From Lingula anatina (lineage: Eukaryota; Brachiopoda; Lingulata; Lingulida; Lingulidae): a stretch of 64,000 nucleotides of DNA. The DNA lies in assembly GCF_001039355.2 (NCBI RefSeq), contig NW_019775092.1, positions 79,082 to 143,081 on the forward strand, written 5' to 3'. Positions within the stretch are counted from its first letter, which is position 1. Every line of letters begins with the position of its first letter. Position numbers and translations under genes: made by a program. Below are positions 11,621 through 21,764 of this stretch, piece by piece. The notes below the pieces were generated by a model. The model worked only from the letters and a program-made list of their open reading frames with translations. It was not told the DNA's origin and did no database searches.

Positions 11621-12047
11621 CTATGAGGGTCTCGAAGATGGCATCTTAGAGAATGAATGGTCAACATATATCTTTTGCTCGGGGACTGTCCGAAAAGTGT
11701 GAAATGAAGACACTTTATGGCTACTTAAACTGGAGTGAACCTTGTTGTTGACTTTTGTCAGGAGGGGGTCGAAAAGCGACGTCACTCTGTCTGAAAACCA
11801 ACTTTCCAAATCCTCTAGTCTACGATCCAAACCTGGGGTGCTTCAATGACATCGTGTCTTCCAAGCTATTGATGTAAGCGTTAATTGCCATTTCGCATTC
11901 TGTCTTCAATGCAATCACTACTTCTGTAATCTGAAATAGTCTTTGGGTGTGTATCCTTTCTTTAATCATCTGTCTTGCTTTTAATACGAGTTTTGTGAAA
12001 GAAGAGAGGCGTCCCGTTCTTGCTGCTTTTAATTTTCTTTCCTTCAT
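11621..12047 (-). pseudogene. Gag-like remnant in two frames
   Basis: On the minus strand a 75-codon frame (12047-11820), rich in Lys/Arg at its start and helix-forming after, runs into a second, differently framed open stretch (11830-11621) that continues with DRRLEDLESWFSDRV. The combined pattern, a basic helical N-terminus followed by an acidic WF helix, resembles the N-terminal gag region of BEL/Pao-type elements. The frames overlap by about 10 bp, as expected after a single frameshift. Identification is tentative and rests on composition and context. Confidence 0.35.
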
Positions 12048-12050
12048 ACC

Positions 12051-12459
12051 CTTGGGTATTGAAATTGGGCTTGGGAGACCAAATGTTGCAGACGGATGAA
12101 ATATTGAAATACAACAAGAAAAAATAAAATAAATAATAAATTTAATGTGAGGGAAAAACAGTTCAAAATCTGATTAAAATAGAAACAAATTGAAAACTGC
12201 TTCTGGTGAGATTGCTGTTGAAGTTGTCAGGTAGACCGCTGTTGTAGTGGGCTTTCAGGTGCGCCACTGAGACGAGAGCTGGTGAGAATCAGTGCCACTG
12301 GTGTCAGGAGTCGCTGAACCACTAAACTAAAGAGCTGTTGATGTTGCCCTGAAGTGTGCTGGCTGTTCAGTAGAAACTGCCAAGCTTATTTACAGGTTGG
12401 AACTTACAACTGCTCCTTTTCGTTGCTGAAACTACCAATTTTATCTTTTTCAATTTCAG
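12051..12459. other. 5' flank of the ROCO gene
   Basis: The first part belongs to the putative LTR relic. No TATA box or obvious promoter element is seen directly upstream of the coding exon. An acceptor-like caatttcag (AG at 12458-12459) suggests that the exon carrying the start codon is spliced to an upstream untranslated exon not identified with confidence. Confidence 0.35.
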
Positions 12460-12592
12460 ACAAAGAAAAGAACAATAAAAGACATGCATGTGCAGTAACG
12501 GAGGAAGTCAAATACATTTTGCACATTTTTCATGCGACCATCTGTAAGGTTAAAGCAGTGAGCCTTTTTTCCAACTGCTCCATTTCTGAGAC

Positions 12593-15500
12593 ATGGCTTA
12601 CAGACAAGTAACAGCGGGGAGAGAGAGTCTTGACCTCTTGCATAGGCTACAGTTGTCTCCACAGTCCACGAAATCAGACACTGTGCTGGAATGGACTGAG
12701 CTTCATATAGATTCTGCTGATATAGACAACCTACCAGAGTCCATTGACAGGTGCAGAAATGTTAAGAAGATCTATGCATCACGTAACATGTTATCTTCTT
12801 TGCCACAGTCCATATCCAACCTGCCACACCTCACAGTGTTGGACCTATCCCACAATGCCTTCACTACATTTCCCATAGCACTGTGTGGCTTGACTAACCT
12901 AGAGGAGCTGAACCTGTCAGACAACCAGCTATCTGACATACCAGGGGAGGATATCACTAGTTTAAAGGGGCTTAGAATATTATTCCTTGATAACAATGCC
13001 TTCGCTACATTCCCAGAAGAACTATGTGACTTGACTAACCTAGAGGAGCTACACCTGTCAGACAACAAGCTATCTGACATACCAGGGGATATCACTAGGT
13101 TAAAGGGGCTTAGAATATTATTCCTCGATAACAATTCCTTCGCTACATTCCCCAAAGAACTATGTGGCTTGACTAACCTAGAGAAGCTGTACCTGTTTTT
13201 CAACCAGCTATCTGACATACCAGTGGATATCGCCAGGATGGAGGGGCTTAGATTATTCTGGCTCCATGAAAATGCCTTCACTATCTTCCCCATAGCACTA
13301 TGTGGCTTGACTAAGCTAGAGGAGCTGGACATGGTTGACAACGAGCTATCTGAAATACCAGTGGATATCAACAGGATGGAGGGGCTTAGAATATTCTGGG
13401 TTCATGACAATGCCTTTACTACATTCCCCATAGCACTGTGTGGCTTGATTGGCCTAGAAAAGCTGGACCTGTCTCACAACAAGCTATCTGACGTACCAGT
13501 GGATATCAGCAAGATGGAGGGACTTAAACTATTCTGGCTCAATAACAATGACTACACTACATTCCCCATAGCACTGTGTGGCTTGACTAATCTAGAGAAG
13601 CTGTACCTGGATAACAACAAGCTATCTGACATACCAGAGGACATCACAAAAATGACTAAACTTCAGATACTCAAACTGGAATCCAATAACATCACTCATT
13701 TGCCACGTCAGATCTGTAATATGGAAACAAATCTAAATGTGACAGATAATCCTCTGGTGCAACCACCTAAACATATTGCCAACAGGGGGCTAGGTGCCAT
13801 CAAGAGGTACTTCGAGGCATTAACTGACACCAATGCAATCCAGTCAAGCAGAATACAGGTCAGCTTTCTTGGTGAAACAGAAGCAGGAAAAACTAGCATT
13901 TCACGTACATTGCAACTTGGACAGTCAATCCTCACAAAGAAGGCAGACAGGACAAGAGTGGTGGAGCAGGGAACATGGGAGGCTGATGAAGATATTGCCT
14001 TCAATATCAATGACTTTGGTGGACATGATGCCTACAGAATAGGACATCCCATATTTATCTCCACTAGTGGCTTGGTTTTCGTCACTTTCAATCTGTCTAA
14101 ATATGATGCAGGAAATGAGGGTCATTTTAAGCTGCACATTGGAGATTGGATTGACAAGGGACAAGCACAGATGCCAGGAATACAAATAGCCCTAATTGGA
14201 ACTCACCTTGATGAGGTTGAAATCACACAAGTAGAAACAAAATGCTCTGCAATAAACAGGAAGCTTGAAGAACATGCAGATGAAAAGAAAAGGTGGTATC
14301 AAGCACAAAAGGAGACATGTGAGAACAAAATGAAAGAAATACCTGAAGCCCAAAAGTCTCTCCGCCAGGCCTACCAAAGCAAAGCAGATCATCTGGAGAC
14401 CTTGCACGGTCAGATGCAACCCATCTATGAGCATATATTCACAGTGAGTTCAAAAACCTATAAAGGAGTTCCAGAGCTGAGAGACTACCTTGTTACTTTT
14501 GCCAGGACAAGTGCTGAATTTCTACCAGAAATGTGGGTGGAAGCAGCCAAGAATATCTGCACCAAGAAAACTGAAGGCTCTGAAAACACACTCAGCTGGG
14601 AAGTGATTGAAGACCTCATTCTGCAAAATGCACCTACATCATGGAAAAAAATGTCAAAAGAAGATAAAGAGCAAACAATTTATGACATCTTAAGTTTCCT
14701 AGCTCACCGTGGAGACATCATTTGGTATGATAGATGCCCTTCACTGATGAAAGTAGTTTTCCACAAGCAAGAGATTCTAGTAAATGTTCTCAAGGCAGTC
14801 CTCACTCATGATAAAGATGAAGTATCACAGAAGCTCCAGAAGTCCATGAAGATTACAAAAAGGGAAGCATCTGAAATAGAAGAAGACATCTTCAGCAGAG
14901 GAATTGTTTCTAAACAAGCTATGAGTTGCCTGTGTGAGTCTTTCAAATTGTTAAGCACTGAAGTTGATGTCATGACAGAACTCATGCAGAAACTGGAGCT
15001 GTGCTATCAAGTCCAGGAAGATGATTCCCTTCCATCCAATACCTCATTCCACTTTCCATGGCTCCTCAGTGAAGAAAGACAACCTGAGCTAGACACCAAA
15101 TGGCCCAGCAAGGTTCCCCCAGACACTATACAACTTACCCTGCAGGTGCTCTTTCGATACAAATGTCCCGATGGCTTGTATGAGAAATTTTCGGTTCGTC
15201 AGCACAAGCATCTTGGACTCATGAAGACCATGCGAATGGACTGGAAGGATGGGGTGTATGCAAAACTTGAGCAATGCAAAATGCAGATGACACGGGGCCA
15301 AAACCAGGCAAATTCAAATGCAGTCAGCCAAGATCCAGACTGGGTTATCAGCATTGCTGTCCGTGGATCACATCTTTCAGACTTGTGGGGTGTTCTCACA
15401 CAAGGCCACAGTGACCTCATGGACATTATAAAAGAGGACTGGCCTGGACTGTCATATAGCAAGTATCTGGTTTGTCCCCACTGTGTGAGTGAGGAAAGTC

Positions 15501-15635
15501 AGGACCCAACCCTCTTTCCTGGAGAGATACTTGACCTAACCCTGGGGACAGCTTCCAAACCAAGACAGGTGCTATGTGTCAACACCGGTGTCTCCATTCC
15601 TGCAGATCTGGTTTACCCACCTAGCTGGCAGGAAG
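12593..15635 (+). CDS. ROCO protein, main exon: LRR array, Roc GTPase, COR-like region
   Basis: The product is a ROCO-family signalling scaffold of the MFHAS1/LRRK type, expected in the cytosol. Residues about 30-420 are leucine-rich repeats, organised as six double units of about 46 residues with the pattern LEELxLxDNxLSDIP / FxTFPxxLCGLT. Residues about 421-620 form the Roc GTPase domain. It has a P-loop GETEAGKT (427-434), a G3 motif DFGGH (474-478) where His replaces the usual Gln after Gly, and a G4-like GTHLDE (536-541). A charged helical insert spans about 555-600. The rest, with WYDRCPSLMKVVFHKQ near 715-730 and a Cys-containing LVCPHC motif near 961, matches COR and post-COR regions of invertebrate ROCO proteins. 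The start is the first ATG of the frame. If unspliced, the frame would run on to a stop at 15718, but the donor gaag|gtaagc at 15636 is strong and leaves phase 1. Confidence 0.85.
12830..13680 (+). repeat. DNA-level tandem repeat of LRR modules, 138-bp unit, about six copies
   Basis: Within the ROCO exon a 138-bp unit (46 codons, two LRRs) repeats head to tail. Each unit contains variants of ccttcactacattcccc, then ctatgtggcttgactaac, then gagctatctgac and atggaggggctta. Nucleotide similarity between units is high even at third positions, so the array expanded recently or is homogenised by conversion. Confidence 0.85.
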
Positions 15636-16076
15636 GTAAGCACATAACATTTCCCCAAAGATTCACTAGTCTCTCTTTTTTAAGTCTCTTTTTTTACATG
15701 TTGTCAATCTTCCCTTAACTGAACGTGACATCCATAGAAATTTACTAATAAGAAGGGTTTTCATATGTTAGTTTTTTTCATTAAGTGCGACATTTTAGCT
15801 GTAATAACGTCCCCCCAATTACTGACCTTCCATATCATATATGTATCATCTCCATGCACTAATTAGTTAACATGGAAAAAGTGTTCTTACAGCAGTGGGG
15901 GATTTTTCTGTTAAATATTTGGTATTTTTACTGTTACCTTTGCCTATGTGTCAAAGTCTTTATATTCTCCTAATTATCCACTTAAGATACTATTTTTACT
16001 TAACAACGACCAGTAATTATTTTTCTTTCTTTTGTGTATCATTTAAAAAACATTGCAGCTGTTTAATCATTTTCAG

Positions 16077-16336
16077 TTCTGCACAAGCAAAAATCAAAGC
16101 TATGTGAAAATATCACAGTTCCTGGTCTCCTAGACATGTTGAATGTTTTCCTCCAAGAAGACATCATCATGGATCATGAATATGAATGGGTGAAGCCAGA
16201 GCTCCCACAATACCAAACCACAACTACCAGGGTGGTATGTCCAGAGAAAACTGCTGTCTTCCTGGACATTCTAACCAACTTTTTTTACATAATGCATACA
16301 GATAATTTTTTTCTCTTTCATATGTCAATAATTTAA
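16077..16336 (+). CDS. Alternative terminal exon with a truncated CARD
   Basis: An acceptor (cattttcag, AG at 16075-16076) opens an exon that, joined in phase 1 to the main ROCO exon, reads V-LHKQKSKLCENITVPGLLD and continues open to a TAA at 16334-16336. It is a clear copy of the next exon: LLDMLNVFLQED aligns with LLDMLDVFLQEG and VFLDILTN with VFLDIITR. The match then ends, so the last CARD helices are replaced by an unrelated Phe-rich tail. It carries a six-residue insertion (QYQTTTT region). It is either a decaying exon copy or a used end giving a shortened CARD. Confidence 0.5.
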
Positions 16337-16357
16337 AAACTGTTTAATTGTTTTTAG

Positions 16358-16626
16358 TTCTGCGTAATGAAAAGCCAAAGCTGTGTGAAAACATCACAGA
16401 ACCCTGTCTCCTGGACATGTTGGATGTGTTCCTCCAAGAAGGCATCATCACCAACCGTGAAGCTGAGACAGTAAAAACTGAGCCCTCGACTGATAGGGTG
16501 AAATGTCCAAAGAAAGTTGAAGTATTCCTGGATATTATAACCAGGAAACCTGTCAAAGCATATGTTACACTGTGTCGATGTCTTCAGGAACAAGAACAGA
16601 CTGATCTTCTTGAATTGATCCAGTAA
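16358..16626 (+). CDS. Terminal exon encoding a CARD domain (ROCO-CARD isoform)
   Basis: An acceptor (gtttttag, AG at 16356-16357) and phase 1 join this exon to the main ROCO exon. It encodes about 89 residues ending at TAA 16624-16626. The pattern KLCENI-LLDMLDVFLQEGIITNREAE-VKTEPS-KVEVFLDIITRKP-KAYVTLCRCLQEQ-DLLELI is that of the caspase recruitment domain: six helices, with the typical EEGIIT-EAE turn between helices two and three. CARDs form homotypic contacts in apoptosis and innate-immune complexes, so this isoform would couple GTPase/LRR sensing to a CARD partner. A CARD at the C-terminus of a ROCO protein is assigned by motif reading, not by search. Confidence 0.75.
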
Positions 16627-16966
16627 CGGGACTTTCCTATACAAATCAAACTTTCACAGAATTAAAGGGGTCAAGGTTTTAATTTATCAATTGAATACCT
16701 CAAGGAAAATGGACAAAGTGAGGTAGCTTCAATAGACCTAGTGGACAAGAGAACAGACTGTATGGACTCACCACCTGTCCCAGCCGTGTTATGTAGTTGG
16801 TATTCTCAAATGTTCAGCAATCTTCGATGTACTCAAAAAATTTGACTATTCTTTTTGACAGATAAATTCAAAAAGTAAATCTTGGTCAACTGAACTAGGG
16901 CATTTACTTACAATGTACCCGGTGACTTGAGGCATGAAGGCTCAAAGTTGATCCAGTTACCCATAG

Positions 16967-17071
16967 TGTGTGGGCACAGAGCAGCCATCTTTCCAAGTGA
17001 TGTGGAGGATGATGATCCAAAACAGTCTGTGCTGCTGACTTGTGATGAACAACAGCCGGCTGCAGACTCAG
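16967..17071 (+). CDS. Tail exon 1 of the alternative Ser/His-rich ROCO C-terminus
   Basis: A 105-bp segment lies between an acceptor (acccatag, AG at 16965-16966) and a donor (ctcag|gtttgt, GT at 17072-17073). Entering in phase 1 it is open and encodes about 35 residues (CGHRAAIFPSDVEDDDPKQS and more). In that frame an in-frame stop lies further upstream, at about 16892. It begins and ends in phase 1, so it fits directly after the main exon, skipping both CARD exons. The acceptor is weaker than those of the other tail exons. Confidence 0.45.
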
Positions 17072-17336
17072 GTTTGTAGACGATTTGAAAGATTTTTTCC
17101 TATCTTTATATTTTTAAAACTGGTTAAAAGTTGTGAAGACAATTTAAACCAAATGTATCTGATATTTTATCTGCCTCATTATGCAAGCCTTAGGATTAAA
17201 AACCTCATGTAAGGTGTATTCTGGCGCGAGCCGAAATTACAAATTGATGCCAATCATAAATTTAAAAGAATATGATAGAAAAAAACTTTATGTTATCCTG
17301 TGGAATTTTAATATATAATTTTTCTCCTTTCCACAG

Positions 17337-17606
17337 AGCACAGTATCAACAGTTTATCTCTGCCAAGCAGTGCGTCAGACAGTAGCTCTCCCAGCACACG
17401 GAGCACCAGCAGCACTGGACTAAACTCTCTGCAAACCTTTAACCCTCATCCTAAACTAGCCAATCACAATGGGTTCCGAGACAGGTCACCAAGCCAAGTG
17501 GCCATGATTCATCAGCCACCGCAGTGGTTTAACGCCAGCTCCCTGCCTCACACCAGATCAACAGCAGATAGTTATCACTGCTCCAGGTCACCCACAGACA
17601 ATCCAG
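17337..17606 (+). CDS. Tail exon 2, Ser/Thr/Pro-rich
   Basis: This exon has a strong acceptor (ctcctttccacag, AG at 17335-17336) and a donor (atccag|gtattt, GT at 17607). Its 270 bp, phase 1 to 1, are open for about 90 residues rich in Ser, Thr, Pro, His and Asn, including SSASDSSSPSTRSTSSTG. It looks intrinsically disordered and rich in possible phosphorylation sites. No domain is recognised. Confidence 0.6.
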
Positions 17607-17761
17607 GTATTTCTAGCATTCAAGGATGACATCTTCTAAGCCATTCCAATTGCTAATTGAGATTAAAAGAACAGGGTTAGATCTGTGTTAAGGAAAATAA
17701 TTTGTTTTACTGTACTAACACTCTGCATTTTTTAAATAGTTTAAATATTGAGTTAAACCTA

Positions 17762-17817
17762 CCTCCTTGACACAGTATAGGCCTACTCATGTCCCTGGAC
17801 ATAATTCTCACACCACA
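17762..17817 (+). pseudogene. Ghost copy of tail exon 3 in the preceding intron
   Basis: About 55 bp (cctccttgacacagtatagg, then a block of tcatgtccctggacat, then tctcacaccac) repeat the middle of the next exon (17865-17919) with a few substitutions and small indels. It has no matching acceptor of its own. It records a small local duplication of roughly 100 bp. Confidence 0.6.
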
Positions 17818-17842
17818 TCTTTATATTTGTGTTCAATTTCAG

Positions 17843-17941
17843 AGCCCCCTGCCCCCCACACTGCCTCCTTGCCACAGTACTCATGTGTCCCTGGACATAA
17901 TTCTCACACCACGTGTCACACATTGCCAATACTATATGAAG
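17843..17941 (+). CDS. Tail exon 3, Pro/His/Cys-rich
   Basis: A 99-bp exon lies between an acceptor (caatttcag, AG at 17841-17842) and a donor (atgaag|gtaata, GT at 17942). It is phase 1 to 1 and encodes about 33 residues beginning EPPAPHTASLPQYS. It fits the chain of symmetric phase-1 exons. Confidence 0.6.
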
Positions 17942-18130
17942 GTAATACATTTATTTCTTTATTTATTTACTTTTTTAAAAATGTTCAGTTAACATTATGA
18001 TTATGTTGTGTCATCATTATTCCGTAACTTTAAGTCGTCTTTGACAGATATTTAGGCAGATTTTTTTATACCTATGATGCTTGAATTTATAAAAGTTTAG
18101 TATTTATATTTAGAATGTAATTTGTTCCAG

Positions 18131-18558
18131 ATCTGTATCCAGACTCTGAGGTTCATCCCAATCATCACTCATCCAGTGCCAGTTCTCCAAAGTCACCAAG
18201 TCACCATACCAGTAGTAATAGTAGTAGTCATCCTCAGCTCAGCCATCTCAGCTCACATCATAATATAGACTCTGGGGACATCCCCAGTGAAAACAATCAC
18301 AATCACAGACACTTTGATAGTGCTGAACGCCGCCATCGCGGAAGACAAGCGCCTCCTATAGGGGGCAGGTCACAACACAGACAACATGGCGGAAGGACTT
18401 TAAGTTCTCCATCTCAACAACACCATAGACACTTGTATGTGAATCCAATTGATGAAAAGTTACAAACAGCAGGGAGCATTCCAGAGGTTGGTTTGAAATC
18501 ACCTTCTTCAAAACAAAAGGTGGCGCTGCCTCACAGGACAGGAGATGACAGAGTTTAA
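18131..18558 (+). CDS. Tail exon 4 (terminal), Ser/His-rich C-terminus
   Basis: An acceptor (tttgttccag, AG at 18129-18130) opens 428 bp that, entered in phase 1, read about 141 residues to TAA 18556-18558. The segment is Ser/His/Asn-rich early on (SHHTSSNSSSSHPQLSHLSS), then Arg/Gln/Gly-rich. It has no recognised domain and is probably disordered. Together with the preceding three exons it would give the ROCO protein a tail of roughly 300 residues instead of a CARD. Confidence 0.6.
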
Positions 18559-21514
18559 CAAACAGTGTTGTGTGTGTTAAGTTCTGGAGAGGAATGCACA
18601 GTGGAAAGATGACTGGATTTATTATTTTGATAAATAAGTTCACAATGTGATCACAGCTATGGCAGCCATGCTGCTTAACTGTTCACTCAACATTATGCGA
18701 ATCAAGAAAGCCATTTCTTTGCCAAATCTCACAATTGTATAGTTATTATTATATCTTACTACTTATTAAAGTGAATTGGTTGTTTTTCTCTTTTTTACAC
18801 ATACAAAATAAGGGTAAGTGGTATTACTGTAGTGTATTTCTGTTTCATGTGTTCTTTCTTCACACTTTGTGTGTGTAAGTGTATAGTGATGAATTAACTT
18901 GACAAGGTTATGTAAATATTGTACAGGTATTCCTTGTATATTATGTACAGTGTATGAATCATGCAATAGAATTTTTTGTTGGTGGGAGCTAAATTTGATC
19001 TTCTAAAAGATACTATATAAGGATGTATGGTGGATGGGGCATTTCTATGAAGTAGGTCAAAAATTACCTTAGTTGTATTGTTTCATGTCATAATATGTTG
19101 CATCACAAAATCCTAAGACACCAGTATTTTGATTTGGCTTTGGGGGATAAAAGTTGGCATTGTTTAGCCAATTATATAGCATAATACTTTATCTGTTACA
19201 TCTTGTTGAATGCTTGTTGTTTATGTTATGACCAAGGTTACAAGATCAACACATTTCTTTAATTTCCCTTTAATCACAATAATCTATGACGTAATAGATT
19301 TGTCTACCATCTAATGTGTGCGTGCGAGTATGTGGTAGGATTTATATAATGTGCACTTTTATTCTTGTTTCATGCACTTTTTTAATTTTTGGGGGTCTCT
19401 TCATGCAACTTTTGGTGATTAACTGACATTTGCTAAAATGTGCACAGCCTCATAGATCAGTATTATTACCAGGTTTTGTTTATTAGGTTATGTTGTCATG
19501 GATACATGTTAAACAGCACAGTCAAACTGTCCCTGTACCAGAGGTAGTGGTATCATGTTTTTCCCCAAGTTGTAGTATGAAACAAATATCAATGTTTGTA
19601 GTGGATGAATCCTTTGTTATACAATACATAGCACAGATGGAGTGGACTAGCTGGATGTACTGGGAAATATAGTAGTAGTAAGAAATTGTATCAAGTTTAG
19701 TATTCATAAATTATGAAGAAGTCATACATGCCATCTACCATCTATTAAATTTTATCTTCAAATATAAAGATTGTTAGACTGTGCTGGCATGTTATATATA
19801 AGCCAGTTGTTTAAAAAGGTAAGAAAATAAAGGAAGTAATACATAATTATAATTAAACAAATTGGCTTGAATTTTTGTATGTACAGACACACTGTCTGTT
19901 CATATAGCCATCACCTGCATCTGTCGTCACTGTGCATTGATAATACGATAAGTGGAAAACTGTTTGACCTTTTGTTTTCAAACTTGCAGAACTGATTAAT
20001 ATTCATAAAATACGGGTCAAAATCGAAAACTGGACCATTTTGCTTTTCAAAAGTTAGGCTTTTTTAGCATATATCCAATACAGATAATATTTTTTCAAGG
20101 GAAACTGCTTGGCCCATTGTCTTCAAACTTATAGGAGTGATCGATATTACTAGAGCACAGGCTGAGTTCAACATTTAGCTGGACCGGACGATCTTTCCAA
20201 AAGTAATGATATCGTTTCTTTTTTTCAGCATATTTCGAAAATTAAATGCTTAATATCTACCAAACCGAAATTATTATGTAAAAGTTGAATATAGAACCAA
20301 AAGTCGGATGTGGACATTTGGAATATGACATTACATTTGACTTTAGACCTATTTTTCAAGGTCAAATGGGCCAAAATTTTGTAAAAACAATTTTTCTGTC
20401 GAGAAATATTTGCTTGTAAAACTGTAAAGATCCATTTAAATCAACACCAATTAAGTCTGTAATTACAAGGTGTTTGGTGCATGCTGAGTTAAACATTACA
20501 CTTACCTGGAGTGATAACATGAAAAGTTTTGAAAAAAAGCAAGGAAGCCAATGTACCTTTTAAGGAAATTCACTAGGAATGTGACCATTTCAACGAAACT
20601 TTACAGGTGTAATACAGTATTGAAGGTTTTTAACTTATGGGTTAATTCGATAGCATGAATGTGCAACTGTAGAGGGGGGGGAAACAGAAAAAGTTGAGAC
20701 GGCAAGTGGCGTGATTAGAACAGATGGTACTCCTACAGAATCATATTATCTTGAGAGGGTCGCAAATAAAAGTCTACCATGAGTGACGGCTTCCACCCTC
20801 TTCACGACTTTTAATTCTTTTATCAATCAACTCCAGGGAATAAACATATATTAAAGATATTTAGCTTGATGAGGAATGAAATAAATTGCTTTACATAGAA
20901 ACATTAAATACTAGACAGGCAGAATAGAATGGAAGTGGGCCATTAGCACTCCGATATACAGAGGTAAGGTATATAAGCTTTTGCAGCTTGGGATTGAGCG
21001 TTATGTACAAGTAGCAGTACTTACAACAGCACTAACAGTATGTACTTACAACCCGTTTTAGTGCCAAAATTAATTGTCCGTCTACATTTGGAAATCGTAG
21101 GAGTTTGGCATGATGTTTCGTTCTTTTCTATCTTCTACTGACATTTGACCTATCTGAACACCTCTCACGAAAACGATCACCTGATTTACATAATGATACA
21201 GTTCACTCGCTTTCCGCTCAGAAGTCCTGACTTTAAATCTAGTCTTTATTGTGATAAAATAAGACATACAGATAACACTGCAGACGTAACCGGAATAGGC
21301 TAAAATTTGAATTTCGTACTGTTTGAGTGAACAAACATTCTAAAAATCTAAAAGCATTTTGTGCAGTACAGTCACTTATATTTGTCTCAAGGTGCGGTTT
21401 CACAATATGATTTCTGGGCTATAGTTGGTGTAATTTTTAAAGTTTTTTTATCTGTTAGTCGTATGGCTAAATGCTGGGTAGAAGTTTAATCCATTGCTCT
21501 GTTATTTGGTTTTA
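18559..21514. other. 3' flank of the ROCO gene and intergenic DNA
   Basis: Possible poly(A) signals are ATTAAA near 18766 and AATAAA near 19826. From about 19970 to 20640 the sequence is a degenerate dispersed repeat, with recurring cttcaaactt and ggagtgatcgatatt blocks, related to 4440-4600. A run of 8 G occurs near 20674. No coding exon is supported in either strand; the minus-strand frame at 21082-21267 has no motif. Confidence 0.45.
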
Positions 21515-21659
21515 TGACGTTACGTGTTTAAAAGTTGCGACGTTTTTGTGACGTCAGTTGATGACGTGCACACGCAGACGTCACCAGCCACCTATGACGT
21601 ATTATTATGACTTGCGTTTCTAATGGCAATCGTGAAGTTTCAGTTTCCGCGTATAAAAG
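21515..21659 (+). promoter_or_regulatory. Promoter with CRE-type cluster and TATA box
   Basis: TATAAAAG lies at 21652-21659. In the 140 bp before it are a perfect palindromic CRE, TGACGTCA (21549-21556), and four further TGACGT-type sites (21515-21520, 21562-21567, 21577-21584 as gacgtcac, and 21595-21600). CREB/ATF bZIP factors bind such sites. Transcription would start near 21680-21690, just before a short exon with a good donor at 21765. This is the likely promoter of the unassigned gene that follows. Confidence 0.6.
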
Positions 21660-21681
21660 GAAATCTAGCTCTATAGATCTA

Positions 21682-21764
21682 CTTGTTATAAACTCATGGC
21701 CTTACTGTTGTCAACTTGTGTCGTCAATTCTGAAGACAGACATTGGATCGTCGGTTTGAATGAG
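21682..21764 (+). other. Predicted 5' untranslated first exon with an upstream ORF
   Basis: The segment from about 25-30 bp below the TATA box to the donor (aatgag|gtaaat, GT at 21765-21766) contains an ATG at 21696. Spliced to the acceptor at 22385, this upstream frame reads 23 plus 12 codons and stops just past the main start codon at 22414. A uORF overlapping the main start would be expected to lower translation. The exon start is approximate. Confidence 0.45.

Larger units (their letters stand above)
10870..12350 (-). mobile_element. Possible LTR-retroelement relic
   Basis: Two segments in the same orientation resemble one another: the minisatellite units at 10924-11158 and a single unit at about 12225-12290. 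Both share, on the minus strand, CTCAC-AG-CTC-TCTCAG-G-CGCACC followed by AGCCCA and ACAGC-GTC. Between them lie gag-like frames (11621-12047). Just upstream of these on the minus strand is a TTTGGTCTCCCAAGCCC stretch (about 12070-12086) that could be a primer-binding region. This layout fits a short non-autonomous LTR element read on the minus strand, but exact LTR ends and a target duplication were not identified. Confidence 0.35.
12460..18558 (+). other. Gene span: LRR-Roc-COR (ROCO) gene with alternative 3' ends
   Basis: The gene has one long exon (coding from 12593 to the donor at 15635, phase 1) followed by six candidate downstream exons. All have an AG acceptor and a phase that matches the G left at the end of exon one. 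Two are terminal CARD exons with their own stops (16077-16336 and 16358-16626). Four form a chain (16967-17071, 17337-17606, 17843-17941, 18131-18558) ending in a stop. The simplest reading is one transcript body with alternative last exons. The alternative is that the Ser/His-rich chain belongs to another gene whose start is not visible. All joins are inferred from splice motifs and phase. Confidence 0.7.

Noticed and set aside
12772-13371. 199-codon minus-strand frame opposite the LRRs
   Set aside because: It is the shadow of the LRR tandem repeat; the plus strand has clear LRR, Roc and COR motifs.
15636-15718. Unspliced extension of the ROCO main exon to a stop at 15718
   Set aside because: The donor gaag|gtaagc is strong, and the extension is hydrophobic, intron-like sequence. 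Spliced ends encode a recognisable CARD.
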